A stretch of DNA of 64,000 nt, taken from Diplolepis rosae (lineage: Eukaryota; Arthropoda; Insecta; Hymenoptera; Diplolepididae). A program made the translations under genes and the position numbers. Positions 43,384 to 53,229 of the stretch are shown here, one piece after another (the first letter of the stretch is position 1; the number at the start of each line of letters is the position of its first letter). Location: NCBI GenBank assembly GCA_030998225.1, contig JAPYXD010000250.1, positions 2,914,001-2,978,000 on the forward strand. The letters are read 5' to 3'. A model generated the notes under the pieces. That model searched no databases, had not been told where the DNA came from, and saw only the letters and a list, made by a program, of their open reading frames with translations.

Positions 43384-45420
43384 ATGGGATTACGAGGATT
43401 CCTTTTTGCACTGTTCACTTGTAAATTCAACTATATAACAACAGTCTACGCCATCATAGGATTCGATTGCGGTTCAAATCAATCAAATATTACGACATTA
43501 TCTTTACTAGAGGTAGGAGAATGTGATCTACCTCGATCTCAAATACATCTTGAAAGAACTTATATACAACTTTTACAATTAACTGGATGTTCAAATACAA
43601 AAGTAATACAATGCAAAATAGAAATTCGACGCGCCATTTCGCATTGTGGCATGCATTCTCACAGTTCCATAGTTGCAAATGGCCACAGTGAATATATACA
43701 TGATGTTACATTATTCATTTAAGTTCATTTAAATTCAATTTCAGTTCATTTAAATTCAAATAAAATTGAATTAGGATCTGGAATAATATGCACACTTTCA
43801 GACACATTCTGTACAGACGTAGAATATGGACAAACATTCTGGGATACATTACCTAATGACGTATGTAATTTTAACAAATATGAAATTATTTATGAAGGAC
43901 CAGCAAATAAAACATTTGACAACACCGCAGACAATTCTGAAACCTTTTATTCTTTAACTACTGAAGATATAACCTTTGTATTGGCTGAAAAAACAAGAAA
44001 ACCCGTTTGTAGTTACGTTTTAATACAAACTGAACATCCAAAATTATTAATTTTTGAAATCAGACCTGGAAATTCATTTCTAGAAAATAAACATTTAGAA
44101 TTTCAAAATCTGGACATTTTTACATACGTTAACTCTAAATTTATATATGTGGAACGACACATACGCACTGAAGTAAATAGACTTTATCACGATGTTCTTA
44201 CTCAACGATGCATACTTGAACAGCAAGTTTTTAGAAATACATTAACCTTAGCATTCCAATCACCAGACGAATTTGCATATTATTTAATGAAAGGCCCAGG
44301 ATATATGTCAGTAATTGCAGGAGAAGTAGTACATGTCGTAAAATGTATACCAGTTGAAGTATTGTAAAATATCCCAAAACTGAAGAATGTTATCTACAAC
44401 TACCAATATTTAGAGGAAATCAATCCTTTTTCCTTTCTCCACGAACTCATATATTAACAAAACCCGGTATCTAAACCAATGTACCTTTTTGGAGAAACCT
44501 GGTACAAATTACTTCCAAATTCTGTCGAATCCATAGCACCAACTATAGTTAAACCTCTCACAGAAGCAATCTGGAAATACACAAATCCTTCATCCTTAGC
44601 AACAAGTGGCATTTATTCTCAATCTGATCTTGATAAACTGCGAGATCATATTATGTTTCTAGCGGAAAAACCACTGATTCTAAATTCTTCAGCTAGAGAA
44701 ATAACAGGACATCCAACTATTAATCAAGGAATATCATTAACGAATTTATTCAATGAAGATGTAATTGATAAAATTGCTGAATCCGCATGGGGTAGATTTT
44801 GGACAATTTTCACAAGTTTTAGAACTACTAGTGCAGGCCTAATTGGATTAATAATAATAATTAGAGGGATTAAATTGATAGCGGATACCATTATTCATGG
44901 ATGTGCGCTACACAGATTATTTGGATGGTCTTTCCATCTACTAGGCGCCTTCTGGGATTCGGTTACTACCCTTTTATTACACTTAGGTACCCATCGATCT
45001 TCTGGACCTCCTGCTGAGAGACATCAAGAACTGCTAACAGCTTCAGCGCCACAAAGCTCGAAAGAGGCACCTAAAAGTTTATCGTATTACGCAAATACTA
45101 CTGCAGGTAAAAATCACAATAATACAAACACAACTCTTTATCTTCACTCTGAACTAAAAGAAAACTTAGTAGAACCCACTACTCAATCCAAATCTAACAT
45201 CTTCAGAATGTCGCATGTTCCTTTTACAACCTTACTAAACAAAATTATTCAACAAAGAGGAGATCCACCCCTCATTTATGAGATACTCATTGAACAAACC
45301 AATAATAACGAATTTCTATTTCACGTTAATTTACAATATAAAAATTATATAATAATGAATAGTGACAAAGATAAAGAAAATGTAAAGCAAAAGGTAGCAC
45401 AAATTTATATAATGCCTTAA
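43384..45420 (+). pseudogene. element B envelope-type glycoprotein, broken
   Basis: Envelope gene in three open parts: 43384-43722, 43981-44367 and 44479-45420. The first has a hydrophobic start and IIGFDCGSNQSNITTLSLLE. The middle has a Cys-containing segment with PGYMSVIAGEVVHVVKC. The last has HIMFLAEKPL, a transmembrane segment near 44840-44885 (GLIGLIIIIRG) and a cytoplasmic tail of about 180 residues. It is unlike the F-type envelope of element A. Its layout recalls the chuvirus-type glycoproteins captured by insect LTR elements, from memory, so the family is tentative. Stops and frameshifts at the joints make it non-functional. Confidence 0.7.
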
Positions 45421-45524
45421 TTAATGAATCAAAGGAAACAAATCAAAATGTCCAACCAAATTCTATTAGTGAAAATTGCAAAAAATTAAACGAAATTTGC
45501 ACTCAAAATAGATTGCGTTCCGCT

Positions 45525-45655
45525 GTAAGACTATAATGCGCATGCGCAGTTCAATTTCTACATTGTATTCCTCTGTAAGGGAATATACAACATTGCTTTA
45601 CTCTCAGCTGTAACGGAAAAACGAGTTTCCGCGGCTGAGGCACATAAAGTTATTA
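45525..45655 (+). repeat. dispersed repeat at the palindrome edge
   Basis: Inverse copy of 2690-2830: GCGCATGCGCAGTTCAATTT, TATTCCTCTGTAAGG, AACGAGTTTCCGCG and CACATAAAGTTA occur in the same order. Its last 12-15 bp are already inside the left palindrome arm. Confidence 0.7.
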
Positions 45656-45748
45656 TTCAACCTCCTTATCAGACCTTAATAAAATAAATCTATTCTGAAA
45701 ATTTGTAGAAAATGATACCAACTCCAACTGAACTTACAAATTTTTTAC

Positions 45749-45874
45749 ATGCGGCAAAGAGCAGATTTATGCGTAACTTGTGCCGAACGTGTAATTCATT
45801 TATGCCAACAAGAAGCATTATATAACGACGTCGATTCCGAAGCATCCACCATTATTTATAATAACAACGAATAA
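45749..45874 (+). CDS. 41-residue Cys/His ORF
   Basis: Short frame starting MRQRADLCVTCAERVIHLC and ending IIYNNNE. The CX2C...HXC spacing could bind a metal ion. It lies inside the left palindrome arm, 330 bp before the dsRNA-binding gene, so it could be an upstream exon. A second copy lies at 52117-52242 on the minus strand. No family recognised; it may be chance. Confidence 0.3.
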   Translation: MRQRADLCVTCAERVIHLCQQEALYNDVDSEASTIIYNNNE

Positions 45875-46202
45875 AAATAATAAATCAAAACATATTTTTT
45901 ATTATTCTTTTTTCTAATTATAAACAATATCTATTAATAACTTTCTTTAAAAAATTTTCCCTTTTTATTTTTATTCGTTGTTTAAAATCATATTGCATAT
46001 ACATCACTACTTTTCCTTTTTTTTGCACAACTTAAAGCAGACTACTGTTCTCTCTGCATGAAATATCTCTTTGGGTTAGCAAACGCGGATAATGAATACA
46101 TCAACAAACACAAAATTATTAACAGAAAAAACTAACTAACTTTAGAATTTTAATAAATTTAATCATCAACTCAAACAGGTAATTCTTTTGCAGATCAAAA
46201 CA

Positions 46203-46652
46203 ATGGCCCTGCAGACAAGAGACCTATCGAAAGGTACTGCTGTACAAGTTTTAAATGAGATAAGCATAGAGTATGATTTCTCTGAACCCTCATATATTGT
46301 AAAATCGCTTGGAAAACACGAAGAACTGCCACCGTTCCAAGCAACTTGCGGAATCTTTAAAAATAAAATAACTTTTTCTTGTATTGGGGAACCAGCCCCT
46401 CAAAAAAAGTCTGCAAAGCAATATGCAGCAACTAAACTCTTCGAAACTCTTTCCACAAGATACGTATTTTTAGAAGAAATGGAAAGAAAAAGCTTAATCC
46501 CGGAATCCAAAATTTTCAAAATAAGTGATGAAATCAGTAAGGAAACCCTGCAAAAATGGACCAACTCTTGTGAAAGGTGTTTTCAAAGAGGACATTTAGC
46601 TCATAACTGCCGCAACCCTTTACGTAATAAAAAATATAAAAGTAACTCCTAA
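46203..46652 (+). CDS. dsRNA-binding domain plus zinc knuckle protein (left arm copy)
   Basis: Intact 149-residue frame. Residues ~10-80 show a double-stranded RNA-binding domain: the helix TAVQVLNEISIEYDF, the loop GKHEELPPF, strands around ITFSCIGE and the lysine-rich helix QKKSAKQYAATKLFETL with the KKxAK motif. The C-terminal part carries a single CCHC knuckle, CERCFQRGHLAHNC (CX2CX4HX4C), and a basic tail. TTTTGCAG at 46186-46193, just before the ATG, is a plausible splice acceptor. It lies between the element B envelope and a polypurine tract plus LTR, so it appears to be an accessory gene of that retroelement. A dsRNA-binding accessory protein could interfere with small-RNA defence; this is inference. 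Confidence 0.8.
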   Translation: MALQTRDLSKGTAVQVLNEISIEYDFSEPSYIVKSLGKHEELPPFQATCGIFKNKITFSCIGEPAPQKKSAKQYAATKLFETLSTRYVFLEEMERKSLIPESKIFKISDEISKETLQKWTNSCERCFQRGHLAHNCRNPLRNKKYKSNS

Positions 46653-47082
46653 AAATTTTCACTAATCTACGACATTATAAAATTAAGTTTTATATTACAG
46701 CATGCTATTTATAATTTACGAATATGAAATAAGAAATTATTGATGTATTTAGTTATATAACAAAAAATCATATGTAACCTTATGTTAAGTCCATACTATT
46801 TCAAAAAAACTATGTAATTATTTATAACAAAAAAATTAAAATATTACTATAATATAAATTTTTATGACATCCAAAAAAAATGTTCGATATTGGAATGTAT
46901 CAAATAGTAAAATGCAAAGAATACAAATTGTAAAACAGACGCCGAAATGAACGTTGTATTTATCATTCACATTTTGTTACTATATCAGAAAAAGAATTTG
47001 AATGTATCACTTCAAAAACATTAATGAATGTATTCTTCTTCCGAAGATTCGTTCACGGATGCTTCACCCCCGCGCTCGAACT
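46653..47082 (+). other. non-coding end of element B
   Basis: AT-rich, no frame. It ends in a GC-rich stretch CTTCACCCCCGCGCTCG directly before the polypurine tract. Confidence 0.45.
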
Positions 47083-47083
47083 A

Positions 47084-47099
47084 GGGGGGGGGGGGGGGG
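47084..47099 (+). other. polypurine tract (G16)
   Basis: A run of 16 G after AACTA directly precedes the LTR start TGTCACG. Such tracts prime plus-strand synthesis in LTR elements, so the internal region lies to the left. The other arm has 13 bases here. Confidence 0.7.
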
Positions 47100-47435
47100 T
47101 GTCACGTCCCGCAACGTATTTGAATGTACTATAGGCACAGGCTAGGTCTAAAGAAAAATCTGATGAAATCACTAAAAGAGAGGTATAACTACGTCACACG
47201 CAGCGGGAGACGTCACCAAAAAAATATAATATAAAAAGGACACGCCACCAAGGGAAAACTAGTCTTGTTAATTTATAATTAAATTAAATTATAATTAAAA
47301 TAAACTTGAATTGTCTTACTTTATAATCATTGTGTCTTTTCATTGACTTATCCTCATCCCTAAGCGAGGATCATCCGATCCTAACTTAAAACGAGGAATC
47401 TTCGATCAAAGTATTTACGTACTTGTGACGTAACA
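47100..47435 (+). repeat. LTR, 336 bp, probable element B 3' LTR
   Basis: Starts TGTCACGTCCC and ends TTGTGACGTAACA. TATAATATAAAAAGG near 47230 could be the TATA box and AATAAACTTG near 47301 the polyadenylation signal. It lies right after the polypurine tract. No matching 5' LTR was found before the gag at 8913, so the link to B rests on order and orientation. The second copy at 50559-50894 is inverted. Confidence 0.72.
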
Positions 47436-48410
47436 CAGTAATAACTGAGAAATATGTTTGTTCATATCTAATTTATTACAATAAACATCCTAAGCGTTGA
47501 AGAATACCAACTGCATTCCTATATTACCAGTCTCCAATACTGAAGATTATTTTTCAGTTATTTGTCCTTTACATTGAAATTATTCACATATAATTTTTAT
47601 TACTACAAACATCCTGAGCAACAGGACGAAATTATAAGAAAAAATCGTAATTGAATTCTTATCTACGAGATTCCAAGTAATATTTGTCTTTCGAAACACT
47701 ATTACGCCCTTATGACTCCAGGAGTAATTGAGCACCTGGATTCTAAAACTCGCCGCGCTCTCGGAAACAGGTAAAAGTATTGTCCACTGGGTCAAAATGA
47801 AGGTTTGAAAAAAATGTTTTTTAATAAAAAAAATAAATATATATTCGAGTAGAGCATGTTCAGCCCCATATTTTTCCTAAGTGAAATTTTTTTATCCGTT
47901 CATTATTTTCTTCAATAAAAAATAAAAACACAAAATTTTTCCTTCGAGAAAAAGTGGTTTTTTAAACATTTAACTCGTCATTTCTCAGCAAAAAATGTAT
48001 GAAATGATTTGAGACTTCCAGGACTTATGTAAAACATACCACTGAAGCCGGTAAGATCCTTTTAATAAATAAAATATGCAATTGTTTATAGATATTTAAT
48101 AACAAATTGATGCGCACCGTATTTCGTGTTTTTCTAACTTCGCCGACAAAAAGTATCTGGGGAAGTTTAACCTACAAAAAAGTTCCAGCGAGAAAGTTGT
48201 TCCCATATGTATAAAGAAATTTTTCTGAAAATTTGAGATTATTCGGATGAAAACTACAGGAGTTCTATGGATTATTATTAAAAACTTCTCGGCAGCCGCA
48301 TCTCGCCTCGGGCATCGAGCACGTGCCAAAGTGCAAGTTACCGGTCGCATCTCCTTTTTTCAATGTTTCTATTTACAGGATCGTTACTTAGCGTGTAATT
48401 TAACAAAACA
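47436..48410. other. outside flank within the palindrome arm
   Basis: AT-rich and mostly non-coding. Short frames at 47580-47795 (minus) and 48096-48350 (minus) have no family features. GGGCATCGAGCACGTGCC near 48310 is a GC-richer patch. Confidence 0.4.
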
Positions 48411-48494
48411 GTAAAACCCGCTTCATAGCCAATTTCGAAAAAGAAAATCTTTTAAAAAAATCCTGGTATCTCTTATCCTTTGCTATGTTAACGA

Positions 48495-48860
48495 TTCACA
48501 ATGGATCTGTTAGGATAGTGGTAGTGCTCCAGCTTTGTAATTATTCGAAGTTGCGTGCTTGATACTCGTTGACTGCATTATTTTTTTTTAAATTTTATTT
48601 ATTAAAATGTTTATTACTTCACTTCTCTGATAAAAGTTTTTAGAATTATGCAAAAATAATACTTTTTAACACTAATTTTTTATTTTAAATTCGCTTTTTC
48701 GACTATTTTATTACCTTTTCGCAAAAAATCTTTTCTCCTACTAAAATTATTCATTCTGTTTTTGTAATATTTTGTAATATTTGTATATCAATAAATATTT
48801 TTAAAAATAAAACAAAAAATAAAATGCAGTCAGCGAGCATCGAGCACGCAACCTTTCACC
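48495..48860. other. pair of inverted tRNA-like fragments
   Basis: TTAGGATAGTGGTAGTGCTC near 48508 resembles a polymerase III A box. About 40 bp on, TTGCGTGCTTGATACTCG and TTGACTGCAT look like a B-box and tail. An inverse relative of the second half, ATGCAGTCAGCGAGCATCGA, lies at 48824. No complete cloverleaf can be drawn, so these may be SINE heads or old tRNA pieces. Confidence 0.35.
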
Positions 48861-49120
48861 TAAAAGGCTTTTTTTAATCGAACCTTGTAAGGGTTATTAA
48901 TAAAGTAACGTTGATTCAAAATTCAACAAGGATTATATATTTATTTCTCGTTTCTACAATAATTTTTTTTGCATTGCTTACTTTCTAAACTGGAATCCGA
49001 ACATTCCTCTTAGTGTATCACTGAAATACTAACACATTTGGCTTTTTTAATACAATATCGTGTACATTATCCTGTATTTTTATTTCTATGTTTTCTTAAC
49101 ACCCTTCTTTGCGCGTTTTT

Positions 49121-49471
49121 TCACGGTTTTTTTACAGATGTCTTTTTTAGTGACGATGTTTGACACTTTTGTTTCACAATAGAGCATTCTGTTTCATTTT
49201 CTTTTTCAACTATACCTGTGTTTTTACTACCTTTTTTGGAAGTTTTTATTGACTTTTCTTTGATTGAGGCATTTTCTATCAAATTTTCAAAAAAAGTTTT
49301 ACCTTCAGGGCTCAAATATCGAAGTAACATTCTCACATCATTCAATTTTTCAGGGCTTATTCCTACTGAGCTCACCTCGTTTTTGGCTTTTTTAATAATA
49401 TTCTTTTTGTAAGAACTTTCATTTCTAGTTCTTTTTTTACCATAAAACTCTTTATCATTTTTATCACACAT
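49121..49471 (-). CDS. basic 116-residue hypothetical protein
   Basis: Frame starting MCDKNDKEFYGKKRTRNE on the minus strand, within the palindrome spacer. A longer frame extends upstream to 49747, into the right arm, but that part looks like chance. The protein is rich in Lys and Ser, with a short helical part (ISPEKLNDVRMLLRYLSPEG) and a Lys-rich C-terminus. No family recognised. It is the only substantial frame in the spacer. Confidence 0.35.
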   Translation of the reverse strand: MCDKNDKEFYGKKRTRNESSYKKNIIKKAKNEVSSVGISPEKLNDVRMLLRYLSPEGKTFFENLIENASIKEKSIKTSKKGSKNTGIVEKENETECSIVKQKCQTSSLKKTSVKKP

Positions 49472-50558
49472 CGTAAATAATTTATAAATAAAACATCTAA
49501 AACAACCGGACAAATGATTGCAAAAATACTGCGAAACGAATACAATTTGTAGGAGCCGAAAAAAACATGAATCTTCAAAATAATGTTTTGTTAAATTACA
49601 CGCTAAGTAACGATCCTGTAAATAGAAACATTGAAAAAAGGAGATGCGACCGGCAACTTGCACTTTGGCACGTGCTCGATGCCCGAGGCGAGATGCGGCT
49701 GCCGAGAAGTTTTTAATAATAATCCATAGAACTCCTGTAGTTTTCATCCGAATAATCTCAAATTTTCAGAAAAATTTCTTTATACATATGGGAACAACTT
49801 TCTCGCTGGAACTTTTTTGTAGGTTAAACTTCCCCAGATACTTTTTGTCGGCGAAGTTAGAAAAACACGAAATACGGTGCGCATCAATTTGTTATTAAAT
49901 ATCTATAAACAATTGCATATTTTATTTATTAAAAGGATCTTACCGGCTTCAGTGGTATGTTTTACATAAGTCCTGGAAGTCTCAAATCATTTCATACATT
50001 TTTTGCTGAGAAATGACGAGTTAAATGTTTAAAAAACCACTTTTTCTCGAAGGAAAAATTTTGTGTTTTTATTTTTTATTGAAGAAAATAATGAACGGAT
50101 AAAAAAATTTCACTTAGGAAAAATATGGGGCTGAACATGCTCTACTCGAATATATATTTATTTTTTTTATTAAAAAACATTTTTTTCAAACCTTCATTTT
50201 GACCCAGTGGACAATACTTTTACCTGTTTCCGAGAGCGCGGCGAGTTTTAGAATCCAGGTGCTCAATTACTCCTGGAGTCATAAGGGCGTAATAGTGTTT
50301 CGAAAGACAAATATTACTTGGAATCTCGTAGATAAGAATTCAATTACGATTTTTTCTTATAATTTCGTCCTGTTGCTCAGGATGTTTGTAGTAATAAAAA
50401 TTATATGTGAATAATTTCAATGTAAAGGACAAATAACTGAAAAATAATCTTCAGTATTGGAGACTGGTAATATAGGAATGCAGTTGGTATTCTTCAACGC
50501 TTAGGATGTTTATTGTAATAAATTAGATATGAACAAACATATTTCTCAGTTATTACTG

Positions 50559-50894
50559 TGTTACGTCACAAGTACGTAAATACTTTGATCGAAGATTCCT
50601 CGTTTTAAGTTAGGATCGGATGATCCTCGCTTAGGGATGAGGATAAGTCAATGAAAAGACACAATGATTATAAAGTAAGACAATTCAAGTTTATTTTAAT
50701 TATAATTTAATTTAATTATAAATTAACAAGACTAGTTTTCCCTTGGTGGCGTGTCCTTTTTATATTATATTTTTTTGGTGACGTCTCCCGCTGCGTGTGA
50801 CGTAGTTATACCTCTCTTTTAGTGATTTCATCAGATTTTTCTTTAGACCTAGCCTGTGCCTATAGTACATTCAAATACGTTGCGGGACGTGACA
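50559..50894 (-). repeat. LTR copy in the right arm
   Basis: Mirror of 47100-47435, same ends in inverse orientation. A run of 13 C at 50895-50907 mirrors the G16 tract. Confidence 0.85.
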
Positions 50895-51338
50895 CCCCCC
50901 CCCCCCCGAGTTCGAGCGCGGGGGTGAAGCATCCGTGAACGAATCTTCGGAAGAAGAATACATTCATTAATGTTTTTGAAGTGATACATTCAAATTCTTT
51001 TTCTGATATAGTAACAAAATGTGAATGATAAATACAACGTTCATTTCGGCGTCTGTTTTACAATTTGTATTCTTTGCATTTTACTATTTGATACATTCCA
51101 ATATCGAACATTTTTTTTGGATGTCATAAAAATTTATATTATAGTAATATTTTAATTTTTTTGTTATAAATAATTACATAGTTTTTTTGAAATAGTATGG
51201 ACTTAACATAAGGTTACATATGATTTTTTGTTATATAACTAAATACATCAATAATTTCTTATTTCATATTCGTAAATTATAAATAGCATGCTGTAATATA
51301 AAACTTAATTTTATAATGTCGTAGATTAGTGAAAATTT

Positions 51339-51788
51339 TTAGGAGTTACTTTTATATTTTTTATTACGTAAAGGGTTGCGGCAGTTATGAGCTAAATGTC
51401 CTCTTTGAAAACACCTTTCACAAGAGTTGGTCCATTTTTGCAGGGTTTCCTTACTGATTTCATCACTTATTTTGAAAATTTTGGATTCCGGGATTAAGCT
51501 TTTTCTTTCCATTTCTTCTAAAAATACGTATCTTGTGGAAAGAGTTTCGAAGAGTTTAGTTGCTGCATATTGCTTTGCAGACTTTTTTTGAGGGGCTGGT
51601 TCCCCAATACAAGAAAAAGTTATTTTATTTTTAAAGATTCCGCAAGTTGCTTGGAACGGTGGCAGTTCTTCGTGTTTTCCAAGCGATTTTACAATATATG
51701 AGGGTTCAGAGAAATCATACTCTATGCTTATCTCATTTAAAACTTGTACAGCAGTACCTTTCGATAGGTCTCTTGTCTGCAGGGCCAT
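51339..51788 (-). CDS. dsRNA-binding domain plus zinc knuckle protein (right arm copy)
   Basis: Encodes the same 149 residues as the left-arm gene, on the minus strand. The dsRNA-binding domain (GKHEELPPF, KKSAKQYAA) and the CX2CX4HX4C knuckle are unchanged. The acceptor-like CTGCAAAAG next to the start is mirrored too. This copy is not next to envelope sequence, so if expressed it depends on sequences within the arm or beyond 52350. The two genes face each other, so read-through from either would give a long hairpin RNA. Confidence 0.78.
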   Translation of the reverse strand: MALQTRDLSKGTAVQVLNEISIEYDFSEPSYIVKSLGKHEELPPFQATCGIFKNKITFSCIGEPAPQKKSAKQYAATKLFETLSTRYVFLEEMERKSLIPESKIFKISDEISKETLQKWTNSCERCFQRGHLAHNCRNPLRNKKYKSNS

Positions 51789-52116
51789 TGTTTTGATCTG
51801 CAAAAGAATTACCTGTTTGAGTTGATGATTAAATTTATTAAAATTCTAAAGTTAGTTAGTTTTTTCTGTTAATAATTTTGTGTTTGTTGATGTATTCATT
51901 ATCCGCGTTTGCTAACCCAAAGAGATATTTCATGCAGAGAGAACAGTAGTCTGCTTTAAGTTGTGCAAAAAAAAGGAAAAGTAGTGATGTATATGCAATA
52001 TGATTTTAAACAACGAATAAAAATAAAAAGGGAAAATTTTTTAAAGAAAGTTATTAATAGATATTGTTTATAATTAGAAAAAAGAATAATAAAAAATATG
52101 TTTTGATTTATTATTT

Positions 52117-52242
52117 TTATTCGTTGTTATTATAAATAATGGTGGATGCTTCGGAATCGACGTCGTTATATAATGCTTCTTGTTGGCATAAATGAATTAC
52201 ACGTTCGGCACAAGTTACGCATAAATCTGCTCTTTGCCGCAT
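52117..52242 (-). CDS. 41-residue Cys/His ORF, right arm copy
   Basis: Mirror of 45749-45874 with the same CX2C...HXC pattern. Function unknown and possibly not translated. Confidence 0.28.
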   Translation of the reverse strand: MRQRADLCVTCAERVIHLCQQEALYNDVDSEASTIIYNNNE

Positions 52243-52525
52243 GTAAAAAATTTGTAAGTTCAGTTGGAGTTGGTATCATTTTCTACAAATTTTCAGAATA
52301 GATTTATTTTATTAAGGTCTGATAAGGAGGTTGAATAATAACTTTATGTGCTACTATAAACGTCCGATAACCGCAGCTTATGCAAAATTTAATTATTGTA
52401 CCTTGATACAAAGATTCGAATATAACGTTATTTATCTATTACTATAAAGCACTTATCCACCCTGCTTCAATTTTTCCTTCAACCTTCATCAAGTTTTTTC
52501 TAGAAACTTCAAAATAAACGTTTAA

Positions 52526-53225
52526 GGGGGTGTTCTCATGGATTGGCCGTATTTCGAAGCGTTTTTTGAAATTTTACTGTGAAAAACTATAATTTATTTT
52601 TTAATGCGGTTTCTTTTGAAAGTTTCACTAACCCTTAGACTACAAAATTCAGAAAACTTGTATGAAAAAATTTGCAGGGTTTGGCCACTGCAGCCTTGCG
52701 AACATAGGCCTTCCAAAAAAAGTTGGTTGATGGTTCCCACCAAATCTCAAAAATGGCTAGTCTGAAACTCAAGACTAAACGTTTTTCTTAATCTATGGTA
52801 GTATAGTTATCGTCTGACGAAGGCTTTTTTTATCATAACGATTTTGAGAATGGCGGGCTATAGAAAAAAAATCGTTTTTTTTCACCTTTTTTCATCTTCC
52901 AAAATTCATTAAACATTTGTTATAAACAATAGGGGAAAAACGTCCGTCAGACGATAGCGAGTACATTTCCATACATTTAAAAAAAAGTTTATCAAAATCC
53001 GTCTACTAGTTTCTTAGAAATCGTGGGAAACAGTTTGGAAAAAGCAGTTTTGAGAAAACGCGTTTAAAGTTTCCAATGAAAAAAGCGACAAATTGAGTTT
53101 AACTTTCTTGACGTTATTTCCATAGTAAAACAAGTCGTACATCTTTGAATCGTTCTTAGATTCCTAATCTTTGCAAAAATGAAAAAAAAATCGATTTTCT
53201 GAAACCGTTCGATGAGAATACCCCC
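52526..53225. mobile_element. TTAA-flanked MITE, 700 bp
   Basis: Inverted ends GGGGGTGTTCTCATGGA and TCGATGAGAATACCCCC are flanked by TTAA at 52522-52525 and 53226-53229. The TTAA target fits the piggyBac superfamily. The interior has no transposase frame. The stretch 52351-52521 before it holds nothing recognised. Confidence 0.8.
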
Positions 53226-53229
53226 TTAA

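Larger units (their letters stand above)
45641..48410 (+). repeat. palindrome, left arm (2770 bp)
   Basis: Inverse of 49584-52350. Coordinates of matching bases sum to 97991 in the outer part and 97994 in the inner part, because the G run at 47084-47099 has 16 bases against 13 in the other arm. Differences seen by eye: this run, one base next to it (CTAGG against CGAG), and TTACC/TTGCC near 48340. It contains a 41-codon ORF, the dsRNA-binding gene, the polypurine tract, the LTR and about 1 kb beyond. Confidence 0.95.
48411..49583. other. palindrome spacer, 1173 bp
   Basis: Unique sequence between the two arms. It holds the tRNA-like pair (48495-48860) and one ORF on the minus strand (49121-49471). 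The rest is AT-rich. Confidence 0.7.
49584..52350 (-). repeat. palindrome, right arm (2767 bp)
   Basis: Inverse copy of 45641-48410, almost identical. The outer end ACTTTATGTG at 52341-52350 mirrors CACATAAAGT at 45641-45650, and sequence beyond 52350 is unrelated to the left flank. No target duplication is seen at the outer edges. Confidence 0.95.

Noticed and set aside
47580..47795. 71-codon minus-strand frame repeated at 50199-50414
   Set aside because: Present twice only because of the palindrome; no family features.
48096..48350. 84-codon minus-strand frame repeated at 49644-49898
   Set aside because: Its duplication is explained by the palindrome and no domain or start context supports a gene.
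48495..48585. Functional tRNA gene
   Set aside because: A- and B-box-like sequences are present, but no acceptor stem or cloverleaf can be formed.
45641..52350. Palindrome as terminal repeats of a single DNA transposon
   Set aside because: The arms contain an LTR with a polypurine tract and the outer edges lack a target duplication, so an inverted duplication fits better.
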